64,000 nucleotides of DNA from Pteria penguin (GCA_035048485.1 CM068581.1:64569381-64633380); one strand, 5' to 3'; counted from the stretch's first letter, positions 44,405-56,805 are shown. The notes: a model not told the origin generated them from the letters alone. Program-made: numbers and translations.

Positions 44405-44732
44405 TTATAGTCTACGGGGCACTTTCATTATACTACAGGATAGGTAGCTGAAACCGAACACCAGTCCTGATTTAACGTCATCGCCATCGGACCATTCGGA
44501 ACTTTCTCGTTCTTTTCCGTTATAGACAAAAGGTTGAGACGAGAGGTCCAAACTGCCATCAAAAATTGTATACGACAACACAAAAATCTCCACCAGATTC
44601 GAACCTGTAAAAAGTCATTCTTTATACAAATTATACCACCTACCTCACGTATCAATGTGTACATGTTTGCTTCCAGCTCATTTAGAATGCTGTGTTTATC
44701 CATCATTCCCTCTCGATCTTTTAGATACAGGT
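44405..44732 (-). CDS. Last two exons of an unrecognised minus-strand gene
   Basis: The exon 44649-44732 (acceptor ACATAG, donor GTGAGG, phase 1 to 1) encodes LYLKDREGMMDKHSILNELE and on to MYTLI. It splices in phase to 44405-44604 (acceptor TTACAG), which encodes SNLVEIFVLSYTIFDGSLDL, KERESSEWSDGDDVKSG and SCSIMKVPRRL before the stop. Alternative donor GTAGGT six nt later would put the last exon in a poorer frame. Upstream exons are expected above 44732 but none was found with confidence. No domain recognised. Confidence 0.42.
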
Positions 44733-44799
44733 CTATGTAAATACATAGAAGGGAAAGTTGAAGATATCTCGCCGAACATCAGACTGGAGAATAATCAAT

Positions 44800-46080
44800 T
44801 ATACATTCTCATAATATACCCCTGTCAAATCACATAAACAACACTGATCATAAACTGCATTTTAAAAAAGCATGTGCAAGTATATGTGAATACTACGTTT
44901 AAATTGCTAAATATAGACATGAGCATTAGAGCTTGTCATAGTCTAAAAATAGTTGCTGCTAAACCTTGTATTCAGCAGGTATCAGTGGGCCGTTTCACAA
45001 AGAATCATACGTACGATATTTTACGTACATACAAAAAATTCCCTAAGACTTAAGGATTTTGTTTACGAGTTGGGGGGAGAAAATTGGGTTCTCTAAGGCC
45101 ACACTAAATAAAGTCAACGTTAAACGTCCGAGTTGAATAAATAACTCTACGAGGTAGATAAGAAAATAAATATAAAAAAACACCAAGGATTTTTTTATTT
45201 TAGTATTAAAGTTATTTGCCACAAAAGAAAATGTTTTTAGAAATATCCCTTTCATGTACTTTGATGTGACTTTTCGGGCTTATGTAATAGGAAAATAAGG
45301 AAAATTAAGTTTAAATATCCATAACCCCCCCCCACTCCTCCAAAAATAAGTAAATAAATAAATAAATAGATAGATAAATAAAATAAACAAAAATAGAAAT
45401 AACAATCATTCGTATACAATCAGTCTAGATTTTATAATAATGAATGTTTTGGTTTGATTATTTATTTAGAAATATCCACAATGGATACCTGTAGAAAAAG
45501 TGTAAGGTTTGTCTTTGCCTTTTTGATAAACTTGAAAGCACTCAAAAGAACCATAAGAAATCCTCTTTTCGCAGACCATGCATGGCAACTGCCCCCCCCC
45601 CCTCCTTTTTTCATTTTTTCTTTCTCTCCTTCTACCTCTACCTTGTCTTGTTAATCAAAATTCATATACAAAATACCCAGGAACATTTACAGGTCATTTA
45701 CGGCTTTGATAAAAATAAAGTAAAAATTTAACATATTACTCAATTTCTAATCTGTGTTCCGCACTCCCCTCCCCCCTTTTATTTTTAGATTGGCATGTAA
45801 CATCCCTCAACCAGCCAACACAACACACTTTACTCACTAAACTGTATTTTTCTATCAACTTTCTCTGAATTTTTTTTTTTCATGTGGTTTTATCTACTTT
45901 GTGATTTAGTTGTTCAAATCACTTCTTGTATTTTGCAACCTTTAATTTTCATTCGCTGTTTATTTACTCAACCAGCATATTATTAATGCATATCTGACAT
46001 GCGTACCATTAAGAAAATCAAAAACCGTGACCGTTAGTTCCAGTCATTGAATCAGATCTGGAAAAAAATTTCGTTCTGAA
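44800..46080. other. Intergenic stretch, nothing recognised
   Basis: AT-rich, with short poly(C) and (AAAT)n runs. Frames here lack splice or domain evidence. Confidence 0.35.
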
Positions 46081-46111
46081 TTGATTTTGCTAAATATGTC
46101 TGAAATATTTT

Positions 46112-46156
46112 ACACGCACACACACGTACACCTACACACACACGCAGCCCTACACA

Positions 46157-46247
<91 letters not shown>

Positions 46248-46300
46248 GCACACACACACACACTTAACACACACACACACTTAAACACACACACATGCAC
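46112..46300 (+). repeat. (CA)n-(CT)n-(CA)n compound microsatellite
   Basis: A CA-rich flank, about 34 CT units (46159-46227), then interrupted CA repeats, lying 150 bp upstream of the cysteine-rich peptide gene. Confidence 0.95.
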
Positions 46301-46456
46301 ACACAATCATGTTGTTGTTCATTCATTGGACTAAGTCGAGAATGTAAACACAAGGCGCATGACCGTAAATTTCTCTATCTACAATCATGATTTACCATTA
46401 TCAATATCTCGTAACCACGTGTTGACGTCTTATAACCTATTTTTAGTATAGACAAC

Positions 46457-47713
46457 ATGGCGAAGATTGCTCTTACTATAGTTGGATTCCTTACCTTTTG
46501 CACTGGTTAGTAAACACGGTCTTTATTAAGTTATAACTTCTACAATTTGTTACATTGATGGTAATATTTCAAAAGTATGAACCTAAAGTGTGTAGATCGT
46601 TATAATTTTATGCATATATGGTATTACATTTATATTATATATTTATTATTATAATATTATATATAATTATATTATATATCATATGGTATATATTTGGTAC
46701 TGAAATGTATGATTATATGTCATCAGTTCTAAGTCGATGTCAGCAGACATGTGATTCTGAACATCCTTGCCCTAATTTCTGTCCGGACGAATACCACGAG
46801 CAATGTGTGAGGAAAGAGTGCATATGTCCTAACAGTACGTGTATATTTACCTTTTTATGATCATTATTATTAGATTTTACTTAAAAATGTTTGTTATAAA
46901 ATTGTTGCCTTGGTTATTGTGGTAATAGACATACATCTATCCGTCAACTGATACAAATCACAACAATCCGCTCTTGCTTTGATTAATTAGTAGCCTGGAA
47001 TTTGATAATCTATAATGCGACCGGAAACATTCTCGGATTTTCTTTAAAAAGGATGTTACCACGTAACTTTCCAACTCACGGTCAAGACCAGAACTATAAT
47101 CGCTTAAGGCCATAAAATATTTGTAATTAAAATTTCTGACATGGTTTGTTCACAATTTTACGACCTAACAGTAATACATTTAGACGGAGAACAAACGACT
47201 TGATGACTGGTCTCTGAATCCAAAATCAAATCAAAGCAACATCAACATTACTCATTCAATTTTAGATTCCTAAATTAAAATATCATTTTGAAATTAGATT
47301 AAGTGTTACGAAAATTATTCTTACTGTTTAATTACATGGGCATAAATAAATCGGAAAAGTCATAGAAAGAATTACTTACACTATGAAGATATTATATTTC
47401 ATCAATTTTTTGAAAATTTAAAGTGGGTGTGGTGAGCCATATAGGAGACGTTTACTCCTTTCAAGCATTTAGTCTCTACCCATAATTCCAGATTCCATGA
47501 TATCTCTTGTGGTATTTTATGTTCATAGTACAAAGACACATCATCGTCATTTTGTATTTTTACATGTACATGAATATTGATATTATACCTTATATTTGTA
47601 CAGGATCGTGTGAGAGAAAATCTGATTGTCCATCTGGAAATATGTCCGGATGTCCTCCTGGTCAGGAAACCTGTGTTGAAGGCCATTGTCGCTGTGAAAG
47701 AAATAGAACTTGA
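46457..47713 (+). CDS. Secreted two-module cysteine-rich peptide, possible I84-type serine protease inhibitor
   Basis: Exon 1 (46457-46505) encodes the signal peptide MAKIALTIVGFLTFCT. Exon 2 (46727-46834) encodes a first module from RCQQTC to CVRKECIC. Exon 3 (47604-47713) encodes a second module from SCERKSDC to CVEGHCRC and the end ERNRT. Junction phases are 1 and 1, so each module is a phase-1 unit. The product is 88 residues with 13 cysteines in the mature part. Both modules end CVxxxCxC and contain CP...CP, a repeat layout like bivalve I84 (Cvsi-type) protease inhibitors and EB-like modules; the assignment is inference. A poly(A) signal AATAAA lies at 47728. Exon 2 is duplicated at 63386-63493. 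Confidence 0.75.
47425..47505 (+). repeat. Dispersed repeat family T fragment (intron 2)
   Basis: GTGGGTGTGGTGAGCC, AGGAGACGTTTACTCC and a degenerate CATGATATC end resemble 14.20-14.29 kb. Short and diverged. Confidence 0.4.
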
Positions 47714-47727
47714 ATTCAAACGTTATG

Positions 47728-47733
47728 AATAAA
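47728..47733 (+). terminator. Poly(A) signal of the cysteine-rich peptide gene
   Basis: AATAAA 15 nt after the stop codon, with a second AATAAA shortly after (GAAATAAAAAG) and a TTGTTGTTGG downstream element. Confidence 0.55.
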
Positions 47734-47759
47734 AGCCTTTGCTGAAATAAAAAGTATTT

Positions 47760-50195
47760 GTTGTTGGTCAAGAACAATTAATGTCAAATACTTCCGTTAT
47801 GACGACCTTGAAGGAGAGCACTTTTGAAATATTGTTTAAATTATGCCCATTCCTTTTCCCCTCTCTTTGAAATAAGATATTAAAAAAACTATTATATTAA
47901 CTTGATAATTTAGAGTCTTCCGTCTGTTTACCGAAACACTCTAATCAGACATTCCGCATAACCTGAATAAACCTCAATACGGTAAATCAGTATATATTTA
48001 TTACATAATTGTCAGATGAATGCTTTCTGTAGACTAATCATGTAACTGAAGAAGTTCTATTTTCATTATGAAGCTCTTCTCATACAATATGACACCTCGT
48101 TTTGAGACCTATTTCAACTATTTAAAATACCAAAAAAGACATTTTTGCTAAACTTATTTGGCGGATGTATCTACCTTGTAGGAGATTCTTACCACTTTGG
48201 GGTGGGGGGAGCTCATATGTTTTAGTAGATTTTTTTTTATTGATTCGTATTTTATTTTTGGTTGTGCTGATTTTGAACAGACTACAATGCAGTACATAAA
48301 TTAGAAATTAAGGTGAAATGCGACGGTCTTGTTGAAGGTAAAGTATCAACCAGTATGTAAGAGTGATGGAGAAAACCAACTAATCTCATCTATCTACATA
48401 TGAAGTTAAAATGTGATACTGTGAATTCGGGGGTAAATGAAAGGAAAAACTTTGCAACTATATCAATTGCTTATATTGCGCGATTTATTTTTGTATTTAT
48501 ATTCATTAACGCCATTTCTTTCGACCAATTTTGATTTTTCAGAGTCGATCTAAACTCTACAATATTTGTTATGATTTAAAGTAACATCATATAAATTTCA
48601 CTGTTGTACCGCTGAGGAATTTCCTCAAAACCCTGCACTAATCCACCGGATGATTTACGTCCTAATTAGCAAATCTGTATTAATGACATTAAAATTTTTC
48701 ATTTGAAAGTTTTGAAACCGTGATTGTCCAAGCCTTCCTTACAACATCAGTTAAAACCCCTTATTTTCGACTTACAAGCTATCTTCAATAATCTTGCAGA
48801 TACGCACTTCATAATGCATATGATCAAGTATCAACTAAATGGGTCGACCATGGAGATAAATAGTCAGAGGTTTATCAGAATGTTTTGTTAAATTACACAA
48901 TGGATAATGTAAAAAACAAAAATAAGATCAAAACTACTTTTCTAAAATATAAGCGCATTTCATTGTATTCGATTTCATAGGTAACATAAAACTCGAAAAC
49001 TTTTTATATTGCATAGTTTTCATTTTTACCTTTTCAAGATTTTGGGTTTTGCTCTGTGACAAAATGTAAAGACATAAAGCCTTGACGTAGGAAAGACGTT
49101 TTGTTCTTCACTTACATGTACGTACATCTAATCTATTAATATTAAAACCCGGTATACAAAATCAGAGCATTTCACTGTAGGTTGCATAGCAAATATTGCG
49201 TGTCTAAGAGTTTTCATGTCATTCGGCTTGTGGTGCTTTTGTATTGGCATAAACATATGAACAGATACAAAACGTTATTTTGTGTGCCAAATGCACATTT
49301 CGGAAAATAATATCTACTCAGTGATAAACAAAAACTATGGAGGTACAAAATATTTGTAGCATATGAACTACGAAAATGAGGGGAGAATGAGTAAGAAACA
49401 AACCCTCTAAGGACATAGCATTATCTTTCTCTCCAATGTGTTTTGCAGAGTAAAACTGTCCAAAAGCGAGATCTACTTTTTAATTGTGTATCCTCAGTTT
49501 AGAAAGTTCCATCGAAAATTTCTTTTAAAAAGTTCCGATAGTATAGGATTACCAAAGGTGTTACAAACTTAAAAAAGTACTAGTGGAGCATGCTTTGGAA
49601 TTCTTATTGTAAATGATGGCGCAACCAATCTGTTCATTAAACTATGCTAATCGAGGTATCCCTTAGAAGTATGGAAATTGATAAGTACAGAAGTAATTGG
49701 AGGTATCGAAGACGAACTCATTCTCATAACAATATGATATTATCAAGACAATTTCATTTTAGATAATAAATTCTTTAAAAATAAAACATATGACGTTTAT
49801 AAATTCTATCTTACCTTTCCACAGAGACACCTGTTTATTACAAGATGATGTTTTACAATCATTTATTGTAAAACTTACAATCGAAAGAAGGCAATTTTAA
49901 CATCTATTTTCTTCCCTTATAGTATATATATCGTTTTTAGAAAGGGGATGTAATAAAGTAATATGACATTCATGTTTTAATGGTGTGTGACTTTCACTGA
50001 TACAATTCATCTATTATGAGCAGTTTTGGAAGTTACGTGTGTTTAGTCTGTGCTTTAAGCATTAGTGAGTTCTAGTCCTTGGGGGTAAGCTTCACACCTG
50101 GTCTTACCGCGTACCGGCGGTGGCCTATTTCATTACTGTGACACTCGGCTAAAGAGTCTCCTTTTAATATCATCAATCGATCCCGTATGATTAAA
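47760..50195. other. Intergenic stretch, no supported gene
   Basis: AT-rich DNA with a degenerate family E fragment near 49.28-49.42 kb. No cysteine-rich exon, tRNA-like pair or long frame is supported here. Confidence 0.35.
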
Positions 50196-50202
50196 GAAAG
50201 GC

Positions 50203-50230
50203 AAAAAAAAAAAAAAAAAAAAAAAAAAAA
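50203..50230 (+). repeat. Poly(A) run
   Basis: About 28 A. It is followed by a short family D-like scrap (CATCTGACATAGC-TTTGACAAAA), so it may mark an insertion junction. Confidence 0.7.
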
Positions 50231-51915
50231 CATCTGACATAGCTATTTGACAAAAGTCGCTATGGACTATCAAAACTTAGAAGAATAATCACATAAAATA
50301 CATTACAACAAAACTCTGTTTTAATGCATTTGCCGTTCATACTTTGACAGTTTTCTGAAAATCGTGTTTATTCAAAATGTCCTTCAACATTTTGGATAAC
50401 AAGATATTCTATTATAAAGTCCTCGTATAGACAATACAAGTTCCTCGGTAACATTACTTGTCTATCGCTTGTATATCCTAACCCTCGCTTACTGCTATAA
50501 CTTCAATTTTCATATCACGTAGCGACATTCTTTTATTTCCTGCATTTAGTGTTTATGTATCTCAGCTCATCCGACACGCACAAGCCTGCACAGGGTATGA
50601 CCACTTTATACAGAGGTGCGTCTCCTTAGTATAAAGTTACTGTCACAACGGCATTAAAAAATCACTCTTTATGTCGGTTTGTGATAACTATAGGATCGCA
50701 GTTTTTTTCTGTAGTCTTTAAAGGTATTGGATTAAAACTTGACATAACTTTATATCAATGAGGGTAGATACCAGTTTGCATTTCAGTATGATTGACTTGG
50801 TTTTGTCGTACTTATGGCGCTTGATCTTAGAAAATATCAAGGATTTTACAGTTTCCCGGACTTTTTTTCTTCAGTGTTTCAAGGTATTATATCAAAACTG
50901 GTATATAAATTTATAACAGTGAGGATAAGTATCAGTTGGCATTTCGGTATAATTGGTATACTCTGGTCAGCTTTTAATGTTCAGTAAATGCACTTTGATG
51001 TACAGTTGCGGTAGCGGTGATGGTGGTAGAAGTGGTGGTTACTAAACAAACGTAAATAAGTAAGCCTGATATATACAAGTGTCGTATATTTACACCGGTT
51101 CGACTATGATGACGTCACGCGGGGTTGGACAAGTCGGATAAATATAACAATCAAAAGTCCGCTAAAGATCGCTCATAAGTTTTTGCACATGTCTACTTAC
51201 AGCCACCGTGGCTTATAACCACCATAATAAATTTTCTTTGTTGAATCAATGCATATTATAGGGGAAATCCTTGGTTGAAAAATTCAAGAATTAATCTGTA
51301 CGAGAATGAGATGTATCGTCCGTTAGGCGGCGCTTGTGTACTATCAGTTAGTAACATCGATTGGAATTAACAACCTTATGACGTCACAATAACGTACCAT
51401 TGTTCGTTACGTCATTTTTGCGGTAATATGTTATATTTCCTCCCTGAATATTAAAACCGCAGTTAAATGTTTTATATCAAATTTCCTAATTCTTCATTTA
51501 AAAATCAGGATATTCACCTTTGGACATAAATTGCAACTACAATGTCTCTGGAGTGACCCGTCTAATGTTATAAAATGGCAAAGTCAAAACTGATCTTTCA
51601 ATTGTATTCTCCGTGTAAGATAACTTTCTCAGTGTACAAAGAAATTGCTGTTATATGAAAAATAATACATTCATTCAGTAGCAGTATGTTTATTTTCATA
51701 TTGTCATAGATACTAGTCTACAATTTTATATGGTTATCCGTGGGATCCTTGTGCGCATTACGTACATTTACGAGATTCTTTAATCCACATACACCTTTTG
51801 GTAGGACCCGTTACGCAAATGGCATGTTTATCGTAACAGGATTTGTTGATCCCAAATGTGTTACACAGTAACAAACGTGTGAACTGAAATAATGAAAAGT
51901 ATCATTATTCTTTTT
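50231..51915. other. Intergenic stretch, nothing recognised
   Basis: Contains two similar blocks near 50.75 and 50.93 kb (TTTATATCAATGAGGGTAGA; TTTATAACAGTGAGGATAAG), an old duplication of about 180 bp. No gene seen. Confidence 0.35.
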
Positions 51916-51919
51916 GACA

Positions 51920-52255
51920 GACACACACACACCTACACACACTTAAACACATACATAATATCCCCACCCCCCCCCCCCCAAAAAAAACAAAACAAAACCA
52001 AAAGCCCAAAAACCAGTCAAAACAACACAATATAACAACCCCCAAAAAAACAAAAAAAAATCAAACAAATAAAAAACCCAACAAACAAACAACCAATCAA
52101 AACAATAATACAAAAAAACAACAAAAACAAAATAAAAACAAAAAAATACCCGAAAAACAAAATTAGAATACAAAAACCATCCAAACAACACTAACACTAA
52201 CGAAAGCACACACACACACACCTACACACACACAAACATACACACATACACACAC
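51920..52255 (+). repeat. A/C-only low-complexity tract between CA repeats
   Basis: More than 300 bp almost lacking G and T on the plus strand: CA-rich edges (ACACACACACACCTACACAC) around a core of AAAACAAAACC-type sequence with a C14 run. The 92-codon minus frame (Phe/Val/Cys/Leu-rich) is an artefact of composition. Confidence 0.85.
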
Positions 52256-52504
52256 AAATGAATAATTATAATAATAATCAAACAAATTATTCATGCTTTC
52301 TTTGGAATGTATGTAAACACATCTTCTGAATGGATATCGTGAAAGATTCTATAATAATACAATATCTGTACATTTATTTTTGACTAGAAATTGAAAGCCT
52401 GTTGTAAGGAAATAAGTGATTTGTTGCTGCAAATTCTTCTCGTCGCTCTCATTTCTTATTTCCCATTTTATCCCTATCGTGACATTAAACCAGCCATTTT
52501 TAAC

Positions 52505-52560
52505 AAAGTGGCGCAATCAAGGAATCGAACCTGGATTCCCTGCCGGGAAAACCAACCACA
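52505..52560 (-). repeat. Degenerate tRNA-like B-box sequence
   Basis: On the minus strand CCAGGTTCGATTCC is a good B box after a GCAGGGAAT arm, but no convincing A box or acceptor stem was found. Probably an eroded SINE head. Confidence 0.35.
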
Positions 52561-52948
52561 TAAACGCTACACATAGTACATGTATGTCCCGGTAATTAAA
52601 ATGACAACTTATGTATAATTCTTAAAACTTAAGTGACTTGTCAAATATATCTCTATTTCATTACACAGGTAAGTGTTAAAGGCAGTAAAACCATCAGTAC
52701 CACTTATTATAGTATACATAAAGAAATATCAATATAGAGAATATTTATGAAAATACAAAATGATGTACAAACGAGCTTAATTATGTCCTAAATGAGGTTT
52801 TGCGTCCACTCCTCGTTCAAGGTGAAAAATACCATTCTCTGTATCTATGAAATTACTCTCTAAGAAGTCATTTAGAATAATCATTTTTGACAAACATTTT
52901 CTTTGAATATAGTAAAACACTTTCGTTAAACACTTAAAAGCATTTGGT

Positions 52949-55900
52949 CTAATTCATAAAACTTACAGCGGTTGGCTTGGTCACACATTTACAACCTTTC
53001 TTATAGTTCCCAAGTTTTAGTGAATTCTTCTGATACGTTGTTAATTCTCCAATCTTCTTGTTCCAATCACAAATACTTGTAGTCTTTTTTCCTTTATAAG
53101 TGGTTCCTGATGAGGAAATGGTATGAAATATTTAATACATATCATATATATTTATACAATTATGGTACAATGGGATATGACACAGTTTCACAGTGGCAGT
53201 CGTACCAAGAATACCAAGAAAAGAGATGAGCAATTCTTTTGTGTAATAATACATAATGTCTATAAAATCTATCAGTCTCATTTTTAACTTTTCTTTTGTT
53301 TCTATTATTTCCTGTCAGGTAGCATGCAGAGCTAATTTCATATCAGATGTCGTCGTTGTCCCAGGGTGTAGACAAAATCTTAATCTGAACTTTCCGTTTG
53401 AATCATGAGAGATAAGGATTTCCTATATAGATTCTTCAGGAGCAGATCTTTTATTTGGTACCATGGCATTTGACCCAATGACCTTTACCTTGGACTTTCA
53501 AAAACTTTAATCTGGGCTATATATTTGTAAACTGTGGGATATACAGCGTTCATATCTCACATATAGGATAATCAGGATCAATGCTTTCATTTGTACCTTG
53601 TGACCTAGTGAACCTTCGACTTTCTCCGTTCTTTCAAAAGATTTAACTGAAACCATATAGATTGAACAATAAAAGATAGGGTTTCATTTTCTACTGTGGA
53701 TTCCTCGGGGTGAGAGCTTTTAATTGGTACCATTTTCTTCTACCTGGTGACCTTGGATTTCGGACAACTTCATCAGAAACTTAAACCTCGTTATTTATTA
53801 TGAAATGTAGCTTTAATATATTCTAATGTACAGATTCAATATGACAAGATTTTTAATTGTCATTTTACCTTATGTTAAGGCTTATATGTTTCATATGTAA
53901 AGTCAAAACGACAATCCATTGTTTACATTTAGTACCCTTGATTAAGTGGCATTGACCTTGAAAGTTGACATTGGTTTTTATTATGTCATTTAATTTTGTA
54001 CAGCATAAAGGATCTCGAAATCTAGGACCTCGTGCAATAATACATTTCGTTTCGAATTCTATGTATGCAACGTGATGGAAGTCCTCCCACTCCCTTTCCG
54101 TCGAGCTTCGTTGTCTTCTGAAAACCCTTTAATTTGGCAAATCTGTGTAATTGCTATTGATGAATTTGCAATATCAAAAGGATAATTCAGCTTTATCTGA
54201 AGGATTAATTTCAAATGTTTAAAAAGTCCTAAGACTCCATTCAATATGTATTCAATTAATGAATGTTTGATATAACTAAAGTATACCTGAAATCAGCCAT
54301 TTAGTGCTTCCTACGGGGATGTTTACGCCACAAAAGTTTCCTCGAGTATCTGAGTATATATATATGTGTGTATTTCGGGTTGGTCTTGTGTTTCGTTAAT
54401 GTCTGAAATAATATTGATTGAATTGCATAATTTGAACTCATTTAATATGTACAAAAGAGAAAACTGAAGACATCTCACAAAGCTGTATGACAAAATCACT
54501 AAGGACAAGTAAACAGAAATATAATAGTAGAATATACACGGAAAAAAGACATTACAAAAATATTCGATTGTGCTGTGGTTATGATACCGACTTAGGACGG
54601 CCAATTGAAGTAACAAACGTCATTCAATTGGTGTGGTTAACCGGTTAATGGGCGCCCACCTTACCACTCACCGCAAAAGCAGCACAATCAAAGGACGCAC
54701 ATTTAAAAAAAATTATAAATAATCCTACATATAAAGATCAAGGATCAACAGGTTTCTAAAGAAGAGAGGTCATAGAAATTTTATTACACACGAAACGTTT
54801 ATAGAATATTATAATATCAAAAATATGTAAGGCGACATCAACATAAGTAAACCGTGCTCTGCCCGTCTATAAGCTGAGCTCAGATCCTTGATCAATAGAA
54901 GTACCGACTAACAGTCAGAAGGGATGAGGATCAGAACCTTGTCTCCTTTGAAAAGGTTTGGACAAGGCCTGTCATAGAGTCCCTACCGCCCTGTTAGTCA
55001 GAGTGCCCAAGCAAAAGTCTGCATTGGCTTGTATAGGGACCCAATAGCGATGATCTCGGAGTCATACTGTCGATGTCGAAGGCTTTAATAATTTTAGAAC
55101 CCACCGATATGAAATTATCGGAACCTTTGACCCTCCTAGGTTTGTACACTAGATCACCGTAGAAATTGGGATGGGATATTTCGCTGGATACGTATTGTTG
55201 AAAAGTCACATATCCAAATTTAGATAAAATGTCTGAATAAGATCTGTAAAATTTACCAAAAGTTTTTCGAAGTTTATGATATCTATACTAAAGAACAGGT
55301 GTTTCTCTGGTACAATGAAACCTACAGGAAACCTAGGGATCAATGTAGCACTACAAATCACATGTTACGTCTATTGTCATGAAAGAATAAGCGCCAGGGA
55401 GGAGTTAATAATAAGGAGAATTAAGTGTCAGGGAGAAATGCACGTCATGGAGTACTAAGTGGCAGGGAGAGATGCGCGTCATGGAGTACTAAGTGTCAAG
55501 GAAGAGAGTCATGAAGGAATGAGTTCCAGAGAATAGTACGCATAGGGAAGAGTGTCAGGAAGGAATAACCGTCCGGAAGGAGTGTCATGGAGGAATATAT
55601 ATGAGAGAAGAGTAAGTGTCAGGAAGGAGGTAGTCTTAAAGATGATAAGCGTTAGAGAGAAATACGTGGCATGGAGGATTACATATTTTGTACTATATGA
55701 AAAAACGTAAGAGGTAAGATTATCAAATGTAATTAACAGGTATACAATTATGTCAAATATAGGACTGTATGGTCATATTTTTAAATACAATACATCATCC
55801 ACCTAAATTCAGTGTGAAAATCACATGAAAATGGAGTTTGAAAAGTTTCGAAGATTAATGTATTACAAGAATCCCTGTTATTTTCACTGGTAGGAAACTA

Positions 55901-56747
55901 TACATAAGTTGATGTGATGAATAATAAGCACATAATGTCCAACAGGAAGATATCGCACACTTTCAAAACAGAGAAGAAAAAAAATATCAGATAAAACAAT
56001 ATCACATAATATCTAACAGAAAAATGTCGGGAAATATGAAAATGAAATATCGCATCATATCAAACACAAACTCACATAATATCAAACAGAAAAATATAAT
56101 ATTAAACAGACAAATGTCATATGATATTAAATCAAAAAGTATCATGATATAAAAAAGATGTATATATAGAATATCAAAATGTTTAACATTCAGTAAATGT
56201 CATACCATGAAATCGTACGTGATCTTCACTCTGTATTTGTACTCGGAATTGCCTCCACTCGTTACTGTGCTCTTGCTTAATATTTGTACTTTGAATGCTT
56301 CAGGAAAAAGGGAACAATAACGAATGAATGGATATATACATAAATAAATAAATCGATTTATTACAATACACTCATGAAATGCACTTGGTTTGTTTATAAT
56401 ATGGGTATGATGTCATTTTGAAATTTATACATTAGAAATGTAAAGTTGACTTTCGTTTACTCAGAGACGTATAACCAAGAACGATAACTCGCTTTTTCCA
56501 TTTACTAACTAAATTCAAGATCGATTTAGATTTCTTGTACATCTTTAACGCGAACTCTGCTCAACTCGAACTGTTTTACAGGTACTTCAAGTTTGGATTA
56601 CATATTAACAATACACATATTGAAGTCAAACCTACCAAAACCAGCTTCACAGAATCGTATCTGAGGATGTCCAGGTTTGCAAGAGCAGGCATTGCTGTAC
56701 TTAAGGTACACCACTGTCAGGGCAACACTCAGCAACAGCTTAAACAT
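52949..56747 (-). CDS. TIMP-like metalloproteinase inhibitor, exon 3 out of frame by 2 nt
   Basis: Exon 1 (56747-56636) encodes signal MFKLLLSVALTVVYLKYSNA and the mature start CSCKPGHPQIRFC, the TIMP signature CxCxPxHPQxxFC whose N-terminal Cys chelates the protease zinc. Exon 2 (56297-56206) gives FKVQILSKS and SEYKYRVKITYDFM. Exon 3 (54402-54287) gives RGNFCGVN and STKWLISG, matching the CG and YLLTG region. Exon 4 (53106-52967) gives TSICDWNKKIGELTTYQ and NYKKGCKC. Exons 1-2 and 3-4 join in phase (1 and 1), but exon 3 is 116 nt where 118 is needed. One missing dinucleotide at a TA/CA tract (54355-54372) shifts the frame before FCGVN. Reading through the last donor adds VSFMN-stop, giving an N-domain-only TIMP; a further C-terminal exon was not found. 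Polymorphism, assembly error or true loss are all possible. Confidence 0.72.
53330..53960. repeat. Diverged tandem repeat of about 200 bp in TIMP intron 3
   Basis: TTGGTACCAT-G-TTTGACC, TGACCTT-ACTTGGACTTTC and GATTCTTCAGGAGCAGATCT recur with divergence near 53455, 53610 and 53730 (ATTGGTACCATTTTC; GATTCCTCGGGGTGAGAGCT). Similar words recur near 60.05-60.31 kb. Likely a non-coding transposon family. Confidence 0.45.
54420..54800 (-). repeat. Dispersed repeat family D, minus-oriented copy (TIMP intron 2)
   Basis: Long match to 10.66-10.97 kb, with the additional GATACCGACTTAGGACGGCC segment that is also at 3.97 kb (inverted) and 23.90 kb. It starts within 20 bp of the acceptor of TIMP exon 3, so its insertion may have altered that splice region. 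Confidence 0.7.
54994..55209 (-). mobile_element. Possible retroelement-derived fragment
   Basis: A 71-codon minus frame includes SSEISHPNFYGDLVYK and PRRVKGSDNF, after which the frame appears to shift. The HPxFYGDLVYK string resembles a segment I associate with bivalve Penelope-type element proteins; this is recall and not a search result. It lies in TIMP intron 2 and is not a TIMP exon (no cysteine match). Confidence 0.35.
55385..55680 (+). repeat. Degenerate tandem repeat, about 35-bp units
   Basis: Units like GTCAGGGAGAAATGCACGTC-ATGGAGTACTAA recur about eight times with increasing divergence (CAGGGAGAGATGCGCGTCAT; GTCAGGAAGGAATAACCGTC). Purine-rich on the plus strand. Confidence 0.75.
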
Positions 56748-56799
56748 CTTCAATATATGGTAAATTATACTTCAAATACAAAGGTCCGCACATCAGGTT

Positions 56800-56805
56800 C
56801 TTATA
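56800..56805 (-). promoter_or_regulatory. TATA-like box of the TIMP-like gene
   Basis: TATAAG on the minus strand, 53 bp before the TIMP ATG. Position suits a short 5' untranslated region. Motif-based inference only. Confidence 0.35.

Noticed and set aside
51943..52221. 92-codon hydrophobic minus frame
   Set aside because: By-product of the A/C-only tract; aromatic/Val/Leu/Cys composition is forced by G/T codons.
54323..54616. 97-codon minus frame read as its own protein
   Set aside because: It overlaps TIMP exon 3 in the wrong frame and family D repeat; the exon is supported by CG and WLISG motifs in the other frame.
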